Origin: Agrococcus lahaulensis DSM 17612
GTDB lineage: Bacteria > Actinomycetota > Actinomycetes > Actinomycetales > Microbacteriaceae
Direction: 5' to 3'
Assembly (NCBI RefSeq): GCF_000425105.1
Contig: NZ_KE384303.1
Coordinates: 62,001 to 126,000, forward strand
DNA: 64,000 nt
The translations under genes and the position numbers were made by a program. The notes under the pieces were generated by a model. The model did not search any database. It saw only the letters and a list, made by a program, of their open reading frames with translations, and was not told the DNA's origin. Positions 37,481-47,387 of the stretch are shown here, in pieces. Every line of letters begins with the position of its first letter. The first letter of the stretch is position 1.

Positions 37481-38830
37481 ATGACCACCGCCGCCGCGCA
37501 CCCAAACACGCACCGTCGCGCGCTGAAGTCCGGCACCGCCGCCGCCGTCGGCACCACGATCGAGTGGTACGACTTCTACGTCTACGCGACCGCCGCCGCG
37601 ATCGTGTTCCCGACCGTCTTCTTCCCCGACGCCGACCCCGCGATGGGGACGCTCGCATCCTTCGCGACCTACGCCGTCGCGTTCTTCGCCCGCCCGCTCG
37701 GCGGCATCATCTTCGGCCACGTCGGCGACCGCCTCGGCCGCAAGCCGGCGCTCACGATCACGCTGCTGCTCATGGGCATCGCGACCGTGCTCGTCGGCCT
37801 CGTGCCCGACTACAACACGATCGGCATCGCCGCGCCCATCCTGCTCATCGCGCTGCGCATCTGCCAGGGCCTCGCGGTCGGCGGCGAGTGGGGGGGCGCG
37901 AGCCTCATGTCGGTCGAGAGCGCCCCGCCGAAGTGGAAGACCTTCTACGGCGGCTTCACGCAGATCGGCAACCCGCTCGGCGCGCTGCTCGCGACCGGCG
38001 CGTTCTGGATCCTCGCCGCGATGGGCGACGACGTGCTCATGACGTGGGGCTGGCGCGTGCCGTTCCTCGCGAGCATCGTGCTCATCGGCGTGGGCCTCTG
38101 GGTGCGCTGGCGCGTCGAGGAGACGCCCGTGTTCGAGGAGAAGGTGCAGGAGCGCCAGCAGTCGACGCCGCTCGTCTTCGCCCTCAAGAACAACTGGTAC
38201 CCGATGCTGCTCGGCTTCGGCATGGTGGGCATCGCCTCGGGCGGCTACTACCTCGCGACGACGTACGTGCAGAGCTACGCGACCTCGCCCGACGTCGGCC
38301 TCGACGCCGAGATCATCCTCGGCGCCATGACGGTCGCGTCGTTCGTCGAGGCGCTCGTGACGCTGCCGCTCGCCTACCTCGGCGACAAGTTCGGCCGCAA
38401 GCGCCTCATGTACCTCGGCATCGGCCTCTCGGTGCTGCTCATCGTGCCGCTCATCCTCGCGATCGGCGCGCACGAGGTCGCGCTCATCTACGTGCTCGTC
38501 TCGGCCATCCGCCTGACGATGAGCGGCACGTGGGCACCGCTGTCGGCGCTCATGTCGCAGATGTTCCGCCCGCAGTCGCGCTACACCTCGATGTCGCTCT
38601 CCTACGGCGTCGGCGCCGCGGTGTGGGGCGGCCTGTCGCCCGTCGTCGCCGCCGCGCTCTTCGCCGCGACCGGCAACATCTGGACGGTCATCGGGCTGTA
38701 CGCCTTCCTCGGCCTCGTCGCGTGGGTCTCGACCGCGCTCGCGCCGCAGCACTCCGACGAGGCGCCCGTGACCAAGTCGTTCGAGCCCCGGCTCGACACC
38801 ACCGCCATCCGCAACCCCAGGGAGCAGTGA
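37481..38830 (+). CDS. MFS transporter, metabolite:H+ symporter (MHS) type
   Basis: A 449-aa transporter with 12 predicted helices. MHS-family signatures are TTIEWYDFYVYATAAAIVFP at the first helix, FFARPLGGIIFGHVGDRLGRK (the family RxGRK loop), and QGLAVGGEWGGA before helix 5. The family imports organic acids, betaines and similar zwitterions with protons (e.g. ShiA, KgtP, ProP). It is the first gene of a four-gene operon, and the next start is 1 bp after its stop. Confidence 0.92.
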   Translation: MTTAAAHPNTHRRALKSGTAAAVGTTIEWYDFYVYATAAAIVFPTVFFPDADPAMGTLASFATYAVAFFARPLGGIIFGHVGDRLGRKPALTITLLLMGIATVLVGLVPDYNTIGIAAPILLIALRICQGLAVGGEWGGASLMSVESAPPKWKTFYGGFTQIGNPLGALLATGAFWILAAMGDDVLMTWGWRVPFLASIVLIGVGLWVRWRVEETPVFEEKVQERQQSTPLVFALKNNWYPMLLGFGMVGIASGGYYLATTYVQSYATSPDVGLDAEIILGAMTVASFVEALVTLPLAYLGDKFGRKRLMYLGIGLSVLLIVPLILAIGAHEVALIYVLVSAIRLTMSGTWAPLSALMSQMFRPQSRYTSMSLSYGVGAAVWGGLSPVVAAALFAATGNIWTVIGLYAFLGLVAWVSTALAPQHSDEAPVTKSFEPRLDTTAIRNPREQ

Positions 38831-38831
38831 C

Positions 38832-40499
38832 GTGCGCCGCCTCGCGACCTTCGACGACCGGGACTCGCGCCCGACGATCATCACCGCCGACCGCATCCTG
38901 ACGGTCGACGACGCGCAGCCCGAGGCGCGCGCGATGCTCACGGCCGGCGGCCGGATCCTCGCGATCGGCGAGGTCGCCGAGGTCGAGGCGGCCGCCGCGG
39001 GCATGGACGCCGAGCGCGTCGACCGGCCGGGGACCACCATCGTGCCGGGCTTCATCGACGCCCACGCGCATCCGCTCATGTACGGCCAGCTGCTCACCTG
39101 GATCGACGCGTCGCCCGCGAAGGCCGGCTCGATCCCCGAGATCGTCGAGCTGCTGCGCGAGGGCGCGAAGCGGCTGCCGGCCGGCGTGCCGATCCGCGGC
39201 TACGGCTACGAGCAGCGCAACCTCGCCGAGCGCCGCCACCCCACGCGGCACGAGCTCGATGAGGTCGCCCGCGACCGCGAGGTCTACATCATGAACGCCT
39301 CCGGCCACGGCGGCGTCGTGAACTCCTTCACGCTCGAGCGCTACGGCGTCACGCGCGACACGCCGAACCCCGAGGGCGGCGAGTTCTTCCGGGATGCGTC
39401 GGGCGAGCTCACGGGGGAGCTCTCGGATGCGGCGTGCAACGTCCTCACGGGCCTCCACGGCGTGAAGATCGGGCACCACGGCCCGAACTTCCACCTCGCC
39501 GACGAGCCCTCGGAGCACCAGCGGCAGCTCGACCTCGTGCAGCGCGAGTTCCTCGCCGGCGGCGTCACCGCGATCGGCGACGCGCAGGTGTCGAAGCGCG
39601 AGCTCGCCGCCTACCTCGAGATGGCCGATCGCGGTGCGCTCTCGATGCGCGTCTCGATGTACTTCCTCTCGCACCTGCTCGACCAGGTGATCGAGCTCGG
39701 CATCACCGGCCCGTTCGGCAACGCCTTCCTCTCGGCGACGGGCATCAAGCTCTACGCCGACGGCACGCTCGGCGGCTGGACGGCCTACTTCCCGGAGGGC
39801 TACGTCGGCGACCCGTGCCGCACGGGCCAGCTCTACCACGAGCCGGAGGAGTACGCCGGGCTCGTGCAGCGCGCGCACGCCGCGGGACTGCAGACCGCGA
39901 CGCACGCGCAGTCGCCGACCGCGATCGCGATGGTCGTCGACGCGCTCGAAGTCGCGCTCGCCGAGCGGCCCGACGCCGACGCGCGCCACCGCATCGAGCA
40001 CTGCGGTCTGCCCACCGAGGGCGACATCGCCCGCATGGCCGCCCTCGGCATCCGGCCCGTGAACCAGCCGCAGCACCACTACAACTGGGGCGAGGGCGTC
40101 GAGCAGGCGATCGGCACGCCCGGCGAGCGCTTCAACCCGCTCGGCGAGTTCGTCGCCGCGGGGGTGCCGGTGACGATCTCCTCCGACGCGCCCGTCGCCG
40201 AGCCGCGCCCGCTCGAGGCGATGCAGGCCGCCGTCACGCGCGTCACCCGACGCGGCACGAAGCTCGGCCCCGACGCGCTGCGGATCGACGCGGCGACGGC
40301 GCTGCGCGCCCACACGCTCGAGGGCGCCGTCTCGATCGGGCGGGAGCACGAGCTCGGCTCGCTCGCGGTCGGCAAGCGCGCCGACTTCGCGGTGCTCTCC
40401 GCCGACCCGCTCGCGGTGCCGGGGGAGGAGCTCGCGGCGATCCGCGTGCTCGAGACCTGGGTCGACGGCTCGGCGCGGTACTCGACGGAGCAGCCGTGA
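38832..40499 (+). CDS. YtcJ-like amidohydrolase
   Basis: A 555-aa metal-dependent hydrolase of the amidohydrolase 3 / YtcJ group. Metal ligands are H78 and H80 in GFIDAHAHP, a candidate carboxylated Lys in TGIKLYADGTL, His in ATHAQSP and RHRIEHCG, and Asp in TISSDAPVAEP. The small N- and C-terminal beta-sandwich parts (TIITADRILTVDD and GKRADFAVLSADPLAV) are intact. It hydrolyses C-N bonds; the substrate is unknown. The GTG start is 1 bp after the transporter stop, and its stop overlaps the next start (GTGA). Confidence 0.9.
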   Translation: MRRLATFDDRDSRPTIITADRILTVDDAQPEARAMLTAGGRILAIGEVAEVEAAAAGMDAERVDRPGTTIVPGFIDAHAHPLMYGQLLTWIDASPAKAGSIPEIVELLREGAKRLPAGVPIRGYGYEQRNLAERRHPTRHELDEVARDREVYIMNASGHGGVVNSFTLERYGVTRDTPNPEGGEFFRDASGELTGELSDAACNVLTGLHGVKIGHHGPNFHLADEPSEHQRQLDLVQREFLAGGVTAIGDAQVSKRELAAYLEMADRGALSMRVSMYFLSHLLDQVIELGITGPFGNAFLSATGIKLYADGTLGGWTAYFPEGYVGDPCRTGQLYHEPEEYAGLVQRAHAAGLQTATHAQSPTAIAMVVDALEVALAERPDADARHRIEHCGLPTEGDIARMAALGIRPVNQPQHHYNWGEGVEQAIGTPGERFNPLGEFVAAGVPVTISSDAPVAEPRPLEAMQAAVTRVTRRGTKLGPDALRIDAATALRAHTLEGAVSIGREHELGSLAVGKRADFAVLSADPLAVPGEELAAIRVLETWVDGSARYSTEQP

Positions 40500-42142
40500 C
40501 CACGAGCGCCGCGACCACGGTCGGCGGGGCCGTCATGGCGACGCTGCGCGCCTACGGGGTCGACACCGTCTTCGGCATCCCCGGCACGCACAACCTCGAG
40601 CTCTACCGCCCGTTCGCCGAGCTCGGCATCCGTCCCGTCACGACCCGGCACGAGCAGGGCGCGGGCTATGCCGCCGACGGCTGGTCGCAGCGCACGGGGC
40701 TGCCCGGCGTCGTCGTCACGACGAGCGGCCCGGGCCTCCTGAACGCGCTCTCGGCCGCCGGTACGGCGTTCGCCGAGTCGCGGCCGATGATCCTCATCGC
40801 GCCGGGCCCCGAGCGCGGCCGCGAGTTCGCCGACGCCGGCACGCTGCACGAGACGAAGGACCAGCTCGGCGCCGCGAGCGCGATCGTCGAGCGCGCCGTC
40901 CGCGCACAGTCGGCGGCGGAGGCCGTCGACGCGGTGCACGACGCCTTCGCCCGCTTCGCGACCGGCCGGCCGCGGCCCGTCTACCTCGAGCTGCCGCTCG
41001 ACCTGCTCGCCGAGGAGGCGGGCCTGCCGGACGACGCGCTCGCACCGCGCGAGCCCGCGCCCCGACCCGCGATCGACGCGGGCCTCGTCGCAGCGGCCGC
41101 CGCGCTGCTGTGCGACGCGGCCGCCCCCGTCATCCTCGCGGGCGGCGGCTCGCGCGGCGCGCGCGACGAGCTGCGCGCCCTCGCCGAGCGGCTCGGCGCC
41201 CCGGTCGTCACGACGCTCAACGGGAAGGGCATGCTCGACGAGCGCCACCCGCTCTCGCTCGGTGCGAACCTCCGCCTCGCCGCGGCGCGCGAGCGGGCGC
41301 AGGGCGCCGACGTGCTGCTCGTCGTCGGCTCGAAGCTCGGCGAGGCGGAGCTGTGGGTCGACCGCCTCGAGGCCCGCGGCCGCGTCATCCGCGTCGATGT
41401 GCTCGAGTCGCAGCTGCAGCGCAACCAGGAGGCCGAGATCGGCATCGTCGGCGACGCGCGCGCCGTGCTCGCGGCCCTCGTTGCGGAGCTCGGCGAGGGC
41501 GAGCCGCGCGACGCCGCCGCGGAGGTCGCGGCGACGCTCGAGCGCGTGCGGGCCGAGTCGTTCGAGCTCTCGGCCGAGAACACCGCGATCGCCGAGGCGA
41601 TCGCCGCGGCGCTCCCGGCCGACGCGATCGTCGCGACCGACTCCTCGCAGATCGCCTACTGGGGCCTCGTCAACGCGCTGCGCGCGAGCGAGCCCGGCAC
41701 CGCGCTCTACATGGCGACCTACGCGACGCTCGGCTACGGCCTCCCCGCCGCGCTCGGCGCCCGCGTCGCGAGCCCCGAGCGGCCGACCTTCGCGGTCGTC
41801 GGCGACGGCGCGCTCATGTTCTCGGTGCAGGAGCTCATGACGATCGTCGAGCAGCGGCTCGACGTCACGGTCATCGTGGTCGACAACGGCGGCTACGCAG
41901 AGATCAAGCAGAACGAGCTCGACGCGGGGATCGCGCCCGTCGGCGTCGACCTCGCGCAGCCCGACTGGGCGAGGCTCGCGGATGCGTTCGGCGGCTCGGG
42001 CCGTCGGGTCACCGACGCCGAGGGGCTCGCCGAGGCCGTCGACGCGGCCGTCGCCGCGGGCGGGCTGCAGCTCATCCACATCGAGCAGGCGACGTTCGAC
42101 GCCCGGCCGCGCGAGGCCGGAGGAGCAGGGGAGAAGGAATGA
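40496..42142 (+). CDS. Thiamine diphosphate-dependent enzyme (acetolactate synthase-like)
   Basis: A 548-aa ThDP enzyme with the usual PYR, central and PP domains. The catalytic Glu is E53 in RHEQGAGYAADGW. The ThDP/Mg motif begins at GDG 436-438 (GDGALMFSVQELMTIVEQ) and closes with VVDNGGYAEIKQNE. It looks closest to 2-oxo-acid decarboxylases such as 5-guanidino-2-oxopentanoate decarboxylase, or to acetolactate-synthase-like enzymes. No small regulatory subunit is adjacent, so an anabolic acetolactate synthase role is unlikely. Start and stop overlap both neighbours. Confidence 0.88.
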   Translation: MTTSAATTVGGAVMATLRAYGVDTVFGIPGTHNLELYRPFAELGIRPVTTRHEQGAGYAADGWSQRTGLPGVVVTTSGPGLLNALSAAGTAFAESRPMILIAPGPERGREFADAGTLHETKDQLGAASAIVERAVRAQSAAEAVDAVHDAFARFATGRPRPVYLELPLDLLAEEAGLPDDALAPREPAPRPAIDAGLVAAAAALLCDAAAPVILAGGGSRGARDELRALAERLGAPVVTTLNGKGMLDERHPLSLGANLRLAAARERAQGADVLLVVGSKLGEAELWVDRLEARGRVIRVDVLESQLQRNQEAEIGIVGDARAVLAALVAELGEGEPRDAAAEVAATLERVRAESFELSAENTAIAEAIAAALPADAIVATDSSQIAYWGLVNALRASEPGTALYMATYATLGYGLPAALGARVASPERPTFAVVGDGALMFSVQELMTIVEQRLDVTVIVVDNGGYAEIKQNELDAGIAPVGVDLAQPDWARLADAFGGSGRRVTDAEGLAEAVDAAVAAGGLQLIHIEQATFDARPREAGGAGEKE

Positions 42143-43707
42143 CGACGCAGCTCACCGCCGAGGCGAAGGCGACCGCGCAGGCCTGGATCGACGAGCACCT
42201 CGAGCAGCTCACCGAGTGGCACACCCGCATCTGGGAGCTCGCGGAGCCCGCGTGGCGCGAGTACCGCTCGCAGCGCTGGTACGTCGAGCTGCTCCGCGGC
42301 GAGGGCTTCGAGGTCGAGGACGGCTCGGCCGGCATGCCGACCGCCTTCAGCGCCCGCTGGTCGAACGGCGAGGGCCCGACCCTCCTCACCTACGCCGAGT
42401 ACGACGCCGTGCCCGGCAACAGCCAGGCGGCCTCGACGAGCGAGGAGCCGCGCGAGGGCCTGTCGCGGTTCGCGCCCGGCCACACCGACCCGCACTCGGC
42501 GCTCGGCATCTCGACGCTCGCCGGCGTGCTGGCGACGAAGCACGCGATGCAGCAGCACGGCATCGGCGGCACGCTCCACTACACGGGCGAGCCGGCCGAG
42601 AAGATGCACGGCTCGAAGGTCGTGCACGGCCTCCGCGGCTACTACGACGACGCCGACGCGATCGTCTCGTTCCACCCCTTCTACATGCTGCCGCTGTGCA
42701 ACACCGCCCGCTGGGACACGCAGTGCGGCGCCTACTACTCGAAGGTGTACTCCTTCGTGTGCGACCACCCCGAGTCGTGGCAGCGCTCGAGCGCCGACCC
42801 GAACTCGCCCATCCCCGCGTCGCACTCCGCCGCGCGGGCGCCGGGCGCGAACGTCGCGCTCATGCAGATGTACACCGCCTCGCGCACGATGCTCGACTCG
42901 ATGCTGCCCGCGACGGGCGGCTGGAGCTTCTCCGACGCGATCCTCACCGACGGCCAGGCGACCGCCGACAACCTGCCGCAGCGCGTCGCGCGCATCCAGT
43001 TCTCGTGGCGCACGCCCGACATCGAGATGGCCGAGCACATCCTCGCCGTGCTCGACCGCAACGCGCAGGCCGCGGCGATGATGGGCCACTGCGAGGTCGA
43101 GGAGCGCTGGGTCGCGCGCAGCCGCCCGGGCCGCACGAACCACGCGATGGCCGAGGTGCTCTACGCCAACCTCGAGGAGGTCGGCGCGCCGAGCTACGGC
43201 GCCGAGGCGATCGAGGTCGCGCAGGAGATCCAGCGGAGCCTCGGCCTCGAGCCGAGCGAGCGGCCGTTCCTCGCCGAGACCGAGCGGCTCATCGCGCCGC
43301 AGGAGGCGGAGCGGCTGCTCCGCGAGCACATGCCGGCGTGGCAGCGCAACTGGACGAGCGACGACTACGTCGAGATGTCGCACTACGCGCCGCTCGTGCG
43401 CTTCTACGTCTCCCGGCCCGCGCTGCAGCCGGTCGAGGGTGTCGGGCCCTACCCCGCGTGGGTCATGAACGCGCTCGGCGGCATCCCCGCGACGATCGCG
43501 CCGACGATCGTGACGGCCGGCAAGACGGTCGCCGGCACCTTCCTCGACCTGCTCACGCGGCCCGAGCTGCTCGCGGCGGCGAAGGCGGAGTTCGAGGAGC
43601 GCGTCGCGGCCAAGCCGATCCCTGCGCTCCTGCCCGCCGACTTCGAGCCGCCGATCGACCTCCCCTGGCCCGACTACGCGGGCGCCGGCGACGACCGTCG
43701 CTGGTGA
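42139..43707 (+). CDS. M20-family amidohydrolase (AbgB-like)
   Basis: A 522-aa zinc peptidase/aminoacylase relative. Candidate metal ligands are in TLLTYAEYDAVPGN (about residues 81-94), PGHTDPHSALG (about 113-123), and GEPAEKMHGSK (the general-base Glu region). The order of motifs and size match AbgB / aminobenzoyl-glutamate utilisation proteins rather than ArgE/DapE. The gene is last in the catabolic operon, overlapping the ThDP gene by 4 bp, and is followed by a strong palindrome. Confidence 0.88.
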   Translation: MTTQLTAEAKATAQAWIDEHLEQLTEWHTRIWELAEPAWREYRSQRWYVELLRGEGFEVEDGSAGMPTAFSARWSNGEGPTLLTYAEYDAVPGNSQAASTSEEPREGLSRFAPGHTDPHSALGISTLAGVLATKHAMQQHGIGGTLHYTGEPAEKMHGSKVVHGLRGYYDDADAIVSFHPFYMLPLCNTARWDTQCGAYYSKVYSFVCDHPESWQRSSADPNSPIPASHSAARAPGANVALMQMYTASRTMLDSMLPATGGWSFSDAILTDGQATADNLPQRVARIQFSWRTPDIEMAEHILAVLDRNAQAAAMMGHCEVEERWVARSRPGRTNHAMAEVLYANLEEVGAPSYGAEAIEVAQEIQRSLGLEPSERPFLAETERLIAPQEAERLLREHMPAWQRNWTSDDYVEMSHYAPLVRFYVSRPALQPVEGVGPYPAWVMNALGGIPATIAPTIVTAGKTVAGTFLDLLTRPELLAAAKAEFEERVAAKPIPALLPADFEPPIDLPWPDYAGAGDDRRW

Positions 43708-43720
43708 AACCGGTACGAGA

Positions 43721-43750
43721 GAGGGGCACCCGCCGCGGCGGGTGCCCCTC
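43721..43750. terminator. 30-bp perfect palindrome between convergent operons
   Basis: GAGGGGCACCCGCCG is followed directly by its complement. It lies 13 bp after the M20 stop and 17 bp before the end of fumC. It is the strongest hairpin of this junction and probably terminates both transcripts. Confidence 0.85.
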
Positions 43751-43767
43751 ATTCGTCTCGGGGCTGC

Positions 43768-45171
43768 TTACTTGGCAACGCCCGGGTGCGTCATCGAGAG
43801 CAGGTCGAGCGCCTTGTCGAGGTCGGCCTCGGTGAGCTCGCCGCGCTCGACGTAGCCGAGGTCGATGACCGCCTCGCGCACCGTGATGCCCTCCTTGACC
43901 GAGTGCTTCGCGATCTTCGCCGCGGCCTCGTAGCCGATGAGGCGGTTGAGCGGCGTGACGATCGAGGGGCTCATGCCCGCGAGCGCGGCGGCGCGCTCGA
44001 CGTTGGCCTCGAGGCCCGCGATCGTCTTGTCGGCGAGCACGCGCGACGCGTTCGAGAGCAGCCGGATCGACTCGAGCAGCGCCGTGCCCATCACCGGGAT
44101 CTGCACGTTGAGCTCGAACGAGCCCGAAGCGCCCGCCCACGCGATCGTCGCGTCGTTGCCGATCACGCGCGAGGCGACCATGAGCACGGCCTCCGGCACG
44201 ACGGGGTTGACCTTGCCCGGCATGATCGACGAGCCCGGCTGCAGGTCGGGGATCGCGATCTCCCCGAGGCCCGTGTTGGGGCCCGAGCCCATCCACCGCA
44301 GGTCGTTGTTGATCTTCGTGAGCGACACCGCGATCGTGCGGAGCGCGCCGGATGCCTCCACGAGCGCGTCGCGGTTCGCCTGCGCCTCGAAGTGGTTGCG
44401 CGCCTCGGTGATCGGCAGCCCGCTCGACGCAGCGATCTCGGCGATGACCTTCTCGGGGAAGCCGAGCGGCGTGTTGATGCCCGTGCCGACGGCCGTGCCG
44501 CCCTGCGGCACCTCGGCGACGCGGGGGAGCGCCGCCTCGATGCGCTCGATGCCGTAGCGGATCTGCGCCGCGTAGCCGCCGAACTCCTGACCGAGCGTGA
44601 CGGGCGTCGCGTCCATGAGGTGCGTGCGGCCGGGCTTGACGGCGTCGGCCCACAGCGCCGCCTTCTCCTCGAGCGCCTCGGCGAGGTGCGCGAGCGCCGG
44701 GATCGCCTGCTCGACGAGCGCGCCGGTGACGGCGATGTGCACCGAGGTGGGGAAGACGTCGTTCGATGACTGCGACGCGTTGACGTGGTCGTTCGGGTGC
44801 ACGGGCTCGCCGCGGTGCTTCGAGGCAAGGGTCGCGAGCACCTCGTTCATGTTCATGTTCGAGGAGGTGCCGGAGCCCGTCTGGTACGTGTCGACCGGGA
44901 ACTGGTCGTGGTGCGCACCGCCGATGACCTCGTCGGCCGCGGCGACGATCGCGTCGGCGATCGACGCCTCGAGGATCCCGAGGTCGCGGTTCGCGATCGC
45001 GGCGGCGCGCTTGATGCGCGCGAGCGCGACGATCTGCGCGGGCTCGAGGCCCGAGCCCGAGATGGGGAAGTTCTCGACGGCGCGCTGCGTCTGCGCGGCG
45101 TAGAGCGCGTGCTTCGGCACCCGCACCTCGCCCATCGTGTCGTGCTCGATCCGGTACTCGACGTCGTTCAC
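43768..45171 (-). CDS. fumC: Class II fumarate hydratase
   Basis: A 467-aa fumarase of the TCA cycle, iron-independent, homotetrameric, of the aspartase/fumarase superfamily. The flexible signature loop [11 protein letters not shown] carries the catalytic Ser. [30 protein letters not shown] and [17 protein letters not shown] are the other conserved regions. It has a GTG start with a GAGAGG ribosome-binding site. It follows the DUF4245 gene after 48 bp. The fumC-DUF4245-xseB neighbourhood resembles M. tuberculosis, where glpX is also included; here glpX is at 54685. Confidence 0.96.
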   Translation of the reverse strand: MNDVEYRIEHDTMGEVRVPKHALYAAQTQRAVENFPISGSGLEPAQIVALARIKRAAAIANRDLGILEASIADAIVAAADEVIGGAHHDQFPVDTYQTGSGTSSNMNMNEVLATLASKHRGEPVHPNDHVNASQSSNDVFPTSVHIAVTGALVEQAIPALAHLAEALEEKAALWADAVKPGRTHLMDATPVTLGQEFGGYAAQIRYGIERIEAALPRVAEVPQGGTAVGTGINTPLGFPEKVIAEIAASSGLPITEARNHFEAQANRDALVEASGALRTIAVSLTKINNDLRWMGSGPNTGLGEIAIPDLQPGSSIMPGKVNPVVPEAVLMVASRVIGNDATIAWAGASGSFELNVQIPVMGTALLESIRLLSNASRVLADKTIAGLEANVERAAALAGMSPSIVTPLNRLIGYEAAAKIAKHSVKEGITVREAVIDLGYVERGELTEADLDKALDLLSMTHPGVAK

Positions 45172-45219
45172 TGCGCTGTGCCTCTCACTCGTGCTGCCCT
45201 CGCGGGCTCGGTTCTCGCG

Positions 45220-45861
45220 TCACTCGCCGGCCGTGAGCGCTGCGCTGACGGCCTCGGCGAACGCCTGGATCTCGTCATCGGCGGCCGTGCCGGCGATGAC
45301 GACGGTGGATGCGTCGTGCTCGGTCGTGAGCACGAACGCGAAGTTCCCGGGGTCCTCGGCATCGCGCTGGTCGTGCTCGGTCCACGTGAGACCGCCGACC
45401 GTGCGCTCGCCCGTCTGGACGGCGACGGCGCCGTCGGTCGCGGCGAGCAGCCACGTCGGGTTGGCGTCGAGCGCTTGCGTGAAGGAGACGAACTGCTCGG
45501 CGGGCGTCACGTAGCCCGCATACCACGTCGTGACGCCGTCGGCACCCACGCGGATCTCGGCCGCGTTCGAGTCGAAGCCCTCCGGGAGCTCGGGCGCGAT
45601 GAGCGATGCGCCGACGGTCGGCTCCGCGGAGGCGGCGGCCGCGGCGACGTCGATCGGCTCGCGCGGCGGCGGCGAGGGACGCAGCACGACGAGCACCATC
45701 ACGAGCACGACGCCGAGGCACGCGACGATCGCGACGATGAGGTTCGAGAAGGTCTGGTTCTCGCGGTGCCGCTTCGACGCGGCCGCCTTGCGCGCCGCGG
45801 TCTCCTCGGGCGTCTCCGGGCGGCCGAGCTCGGCGACGATCCGTGGCTGCGTGGGGCTCAT
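45220..45861 (-). CDS. DUF4245 membrane protein
   Basis: A 213-aa protein with a cytosolic basic N-terminus, a single transmembrane helix at about residues 40-60 ([21 protein letters not shown]), and an extracytoplasmic domain of the actinobacterial DUF4245 family ([28 protein letters not shown]). The function is unknown. It starts inside the xseB stop codon (ATGA overlap) and precedes fumC, a conserved neighbourhood. Confidence 0.88.
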   Translation of the reverse strand: MSPTQPRIVAELGRPETPEETAARKAAASKRHRENQTFSNLIVAIVACLGVVLVMVLVVLRPSPPPREPIDVAAAAASAEPTVGASLIAPELPEGFDSNAAEIRVGADGVTTWYAGYVTPAEQFVSFTQALDANPTWLLAATDGAVAVQTGERTVGGLTWTEHDQRDAEDPGNFAFVLTTEHDASTVVIAGTAADDEIQAFAEAVSAALTAGE

Positions 45862-46094
45862 GCCTCGGCGGCTCCCTCGGCGGGCGCGGTCGCGCGCGCG
45901 GCGTCGAGCCGCGCCTTCGCGCCCTGCAGCCACTGCTCGCAGCGCTCGGCGAGCGCGTTGCCGCGCTCCCACAGCGCGAGCGACTCCTCGAGCGACGCCC
46001 CGCCCGACTCGAGCGCCTGCACGACGCGCACGAGCTCGTCGCGGGCCTGCTCGTAGCTCAGCTCTGCGACGGCGTCGCTCACGGGGGTGGTCAC
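45858..46094 (-). CDS. xseB: Exodeoxyribonuclease VII small subunit
   Basis: A 78-aa helical hairpin protein ([35 protein letters not shown]), the XseB signature. Several copies bind one XseA to form ExoVII, which degrades single-stranded DNA. It has a GTG start with a TAGACT box 12 nt upstream, so it has its own promoter. Unusually, xseA is not adjacent: it lies 2.6 kb away, with two opposite-strand genes in between. Confidence 0.93.
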   Translation of the reverse strand: MTTPVSDAVAELSYEQARDELVRVVQALESGGASLEESLALWERGNALAERCEQWLQGAKARLDAARATAPAEGAAEA

Positions 46095-46100
46095 GCATCC

Positions 46101-46106
46101 AGTCTA
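46101..46106 (-). promoter_or_regulatory. -10 box of xseB (leaderless)
   Basis: On the minus strand TAGACT starts 12 nt before the GTG at 46094. It partly overlaps a TACCGT (46105-46110) on the plus strand that could serve the M20 gene. Confidence 0.5.
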
Positions 46107-46205
46107 CCGTCGGGCCGCCCACGCCGAGCGCTCATGCAGGCACCGTCGGGGGACAGGTGCGAGGATCGACTCCTCCCCTCCGTCGACCGTCAGGACGTGT
46201 TCACC

Positions 46206-47387
46206 GTGCCCTCCGCATCCGCCGAGACCATGGCCGAGATCGAGCGGCTGCTCCGCTTCGACACCACGAGCCGCGACTCCAACCTGCCGCTCATCGACCA
46301 CGTCGTCGCGCTGCTCGGCGAGCTCGGCATCGAGTCGACGCTCGTGCCGAGCCCCGACGGCTCGAAGGCCAACCTGCTCGCGACGATCCCCGCCGCGGAC
46401 GGCTCCGTGCGCGGCGGCATCGTGCTCTCGGGCCACACCGACGTCGTGCCGGTCGACGGCCAGGCGTGGTCGAGCGCGCCGTTCGAGCCCGAGGTGCGCG
46501 ACGGCCGGCTCTACGCGCGCGGCAGCGCCGACATGAAGTCGTTCCTCGGCGTGCTGCTCGCGAAGGCGCCCGCGATGGCGGCCGCGCGGCTCGCCGAGCC
46601 CATCCACCTCGCGCTCTCGTACGACGAGGAGGTCGGCTGCGTCGGCGCGATCGACCTCGTGGCCGAGATCGAGCGGCGGAAGCTCGAGCCCCGCGGCTGC
46701 GTCGTGGGCGAGCCGACGAGCATGCGCATCGTGCGCGGCCACAAGTCGATGAACGTCTTCCGCGTCGACGTGCGGGGCGTCGCCGCGCACTCCTCGCTCA
46801 CGCCGCAGGGCGAGAACGCGATCGTCGCGGCGGCCGAGCTCGTGCGCTTCGTGCAGGGTGTGGCCGACGAGCTGCGCGCCGAGGGGCCCTTCGACGAGGG
46901 CTACGTCGTGCCGTTCACGACCGTGAGCGTCAACCGCATCGACGGCGGCATCGCGATCAACACGATCCCCGCCGAGTGCACCGTGCACTTCGAGTTCCGC
47001 GCGCTCACGACCGTCGACCACGAGGCGCTCGTCGAGCGCTTCCGCGCCGAGTGCCGGCGCATCGAGGCGGGCATGCGCGAGCGCCACCCCGGCGCGAGCG
47101 TCACGCTCACGACCACCGCGGCCGCGCCGGGCGTCGATACGCCTGCCGACGCCGACATCGTCGCGCTCGCCGCCGCGTGGGGCGCCGAGCCGAGCGACGA
47201 CAAGGTCACCTACGGCACCGAGGCCGGGCTCTTCGCCCAGGCCGGCATCCCCACCGTCGTGTGCGGCCCCGGCGACATCGCCCAGGCGCACGCGCCCGAC
47301 GAGTTCATCGAGCTCGAGCAGATCGCGCGCTGCGAGGCGTTCGTCGACCGGCTCATCGCCGCCCTCAGCACGCAGGAGACCGCATGA
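46206..47387 (+). CDS. M20-family deacylase (ArgE-like)
   Basis: A zinc hydrolase of the ArgE/acetylornithine deacetylase group, about 393 aa. Metal and catalytic motifs are VLSGHTDVVPVDGQAW, YARGSADMKSF, SYDEEVGCVGA (catalytic Glu) and VVGEPTSMRIV, with a final His in the GPGDIAQAHAPDEF region. The start is uncertain: ATG 46134, GTG 46197 and GTG 46206 are all in frame, and I prefer 46206 because AGGA lies about 10 nt before it. Its stop overlaps the MHS transporter start. No arginine biosynthesis genes are near, so a catabolic deacylase is likelier. Confidence 0.85.
   Translation: MPSASAETMAEIERLLRFDTTSRDSNLPLIDHVVALLGELGIESTLVPSPDGSKANLLATIPAADGSVRGGIVLSGHTDVVPVDGQAWSSAPFEPEVRDGRLYARGSADMKSFLGVLLAKAPAMAAARLAEPIHLALSYDEEVGCVGAIDLVAEIERRKLEPRGCVVGEPTSMRIVRGHKSMNVFRVDVRGVAAHSSLTPQGENAIVAAAELVRFVQGVADELRAEGPFDEGYVVPFTTVSVNRIDGGIAINTIPAECTVHFEFRALTTVDHEALVERFRAECRRIEAGMRERHPGASVTLTTTAAAPGVDTPADADIVALAAAWGAEPSDDKVTYGTEAGLFAQAGIPTVVCGPGDIAQAHAPDEFIELEQIARCEAFVDRLIAALSTQETA

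Noticed and set aside
40496-42142. Biosynthetic acetolactate synthase (ilvB)
   Set aside because: There is no ilvN-type small subunit or ilvC nearby. The operon partners are hydrolases and a transporter, so a catabolic ThDP enzyme is likelier.
46206-47387. argE of arginine biosynthesis
   Set aside because: No arg genes are in the window and it is coupled to an MHS importer, which points to a catabolic deacylase. I therefore gave no gene symbol.
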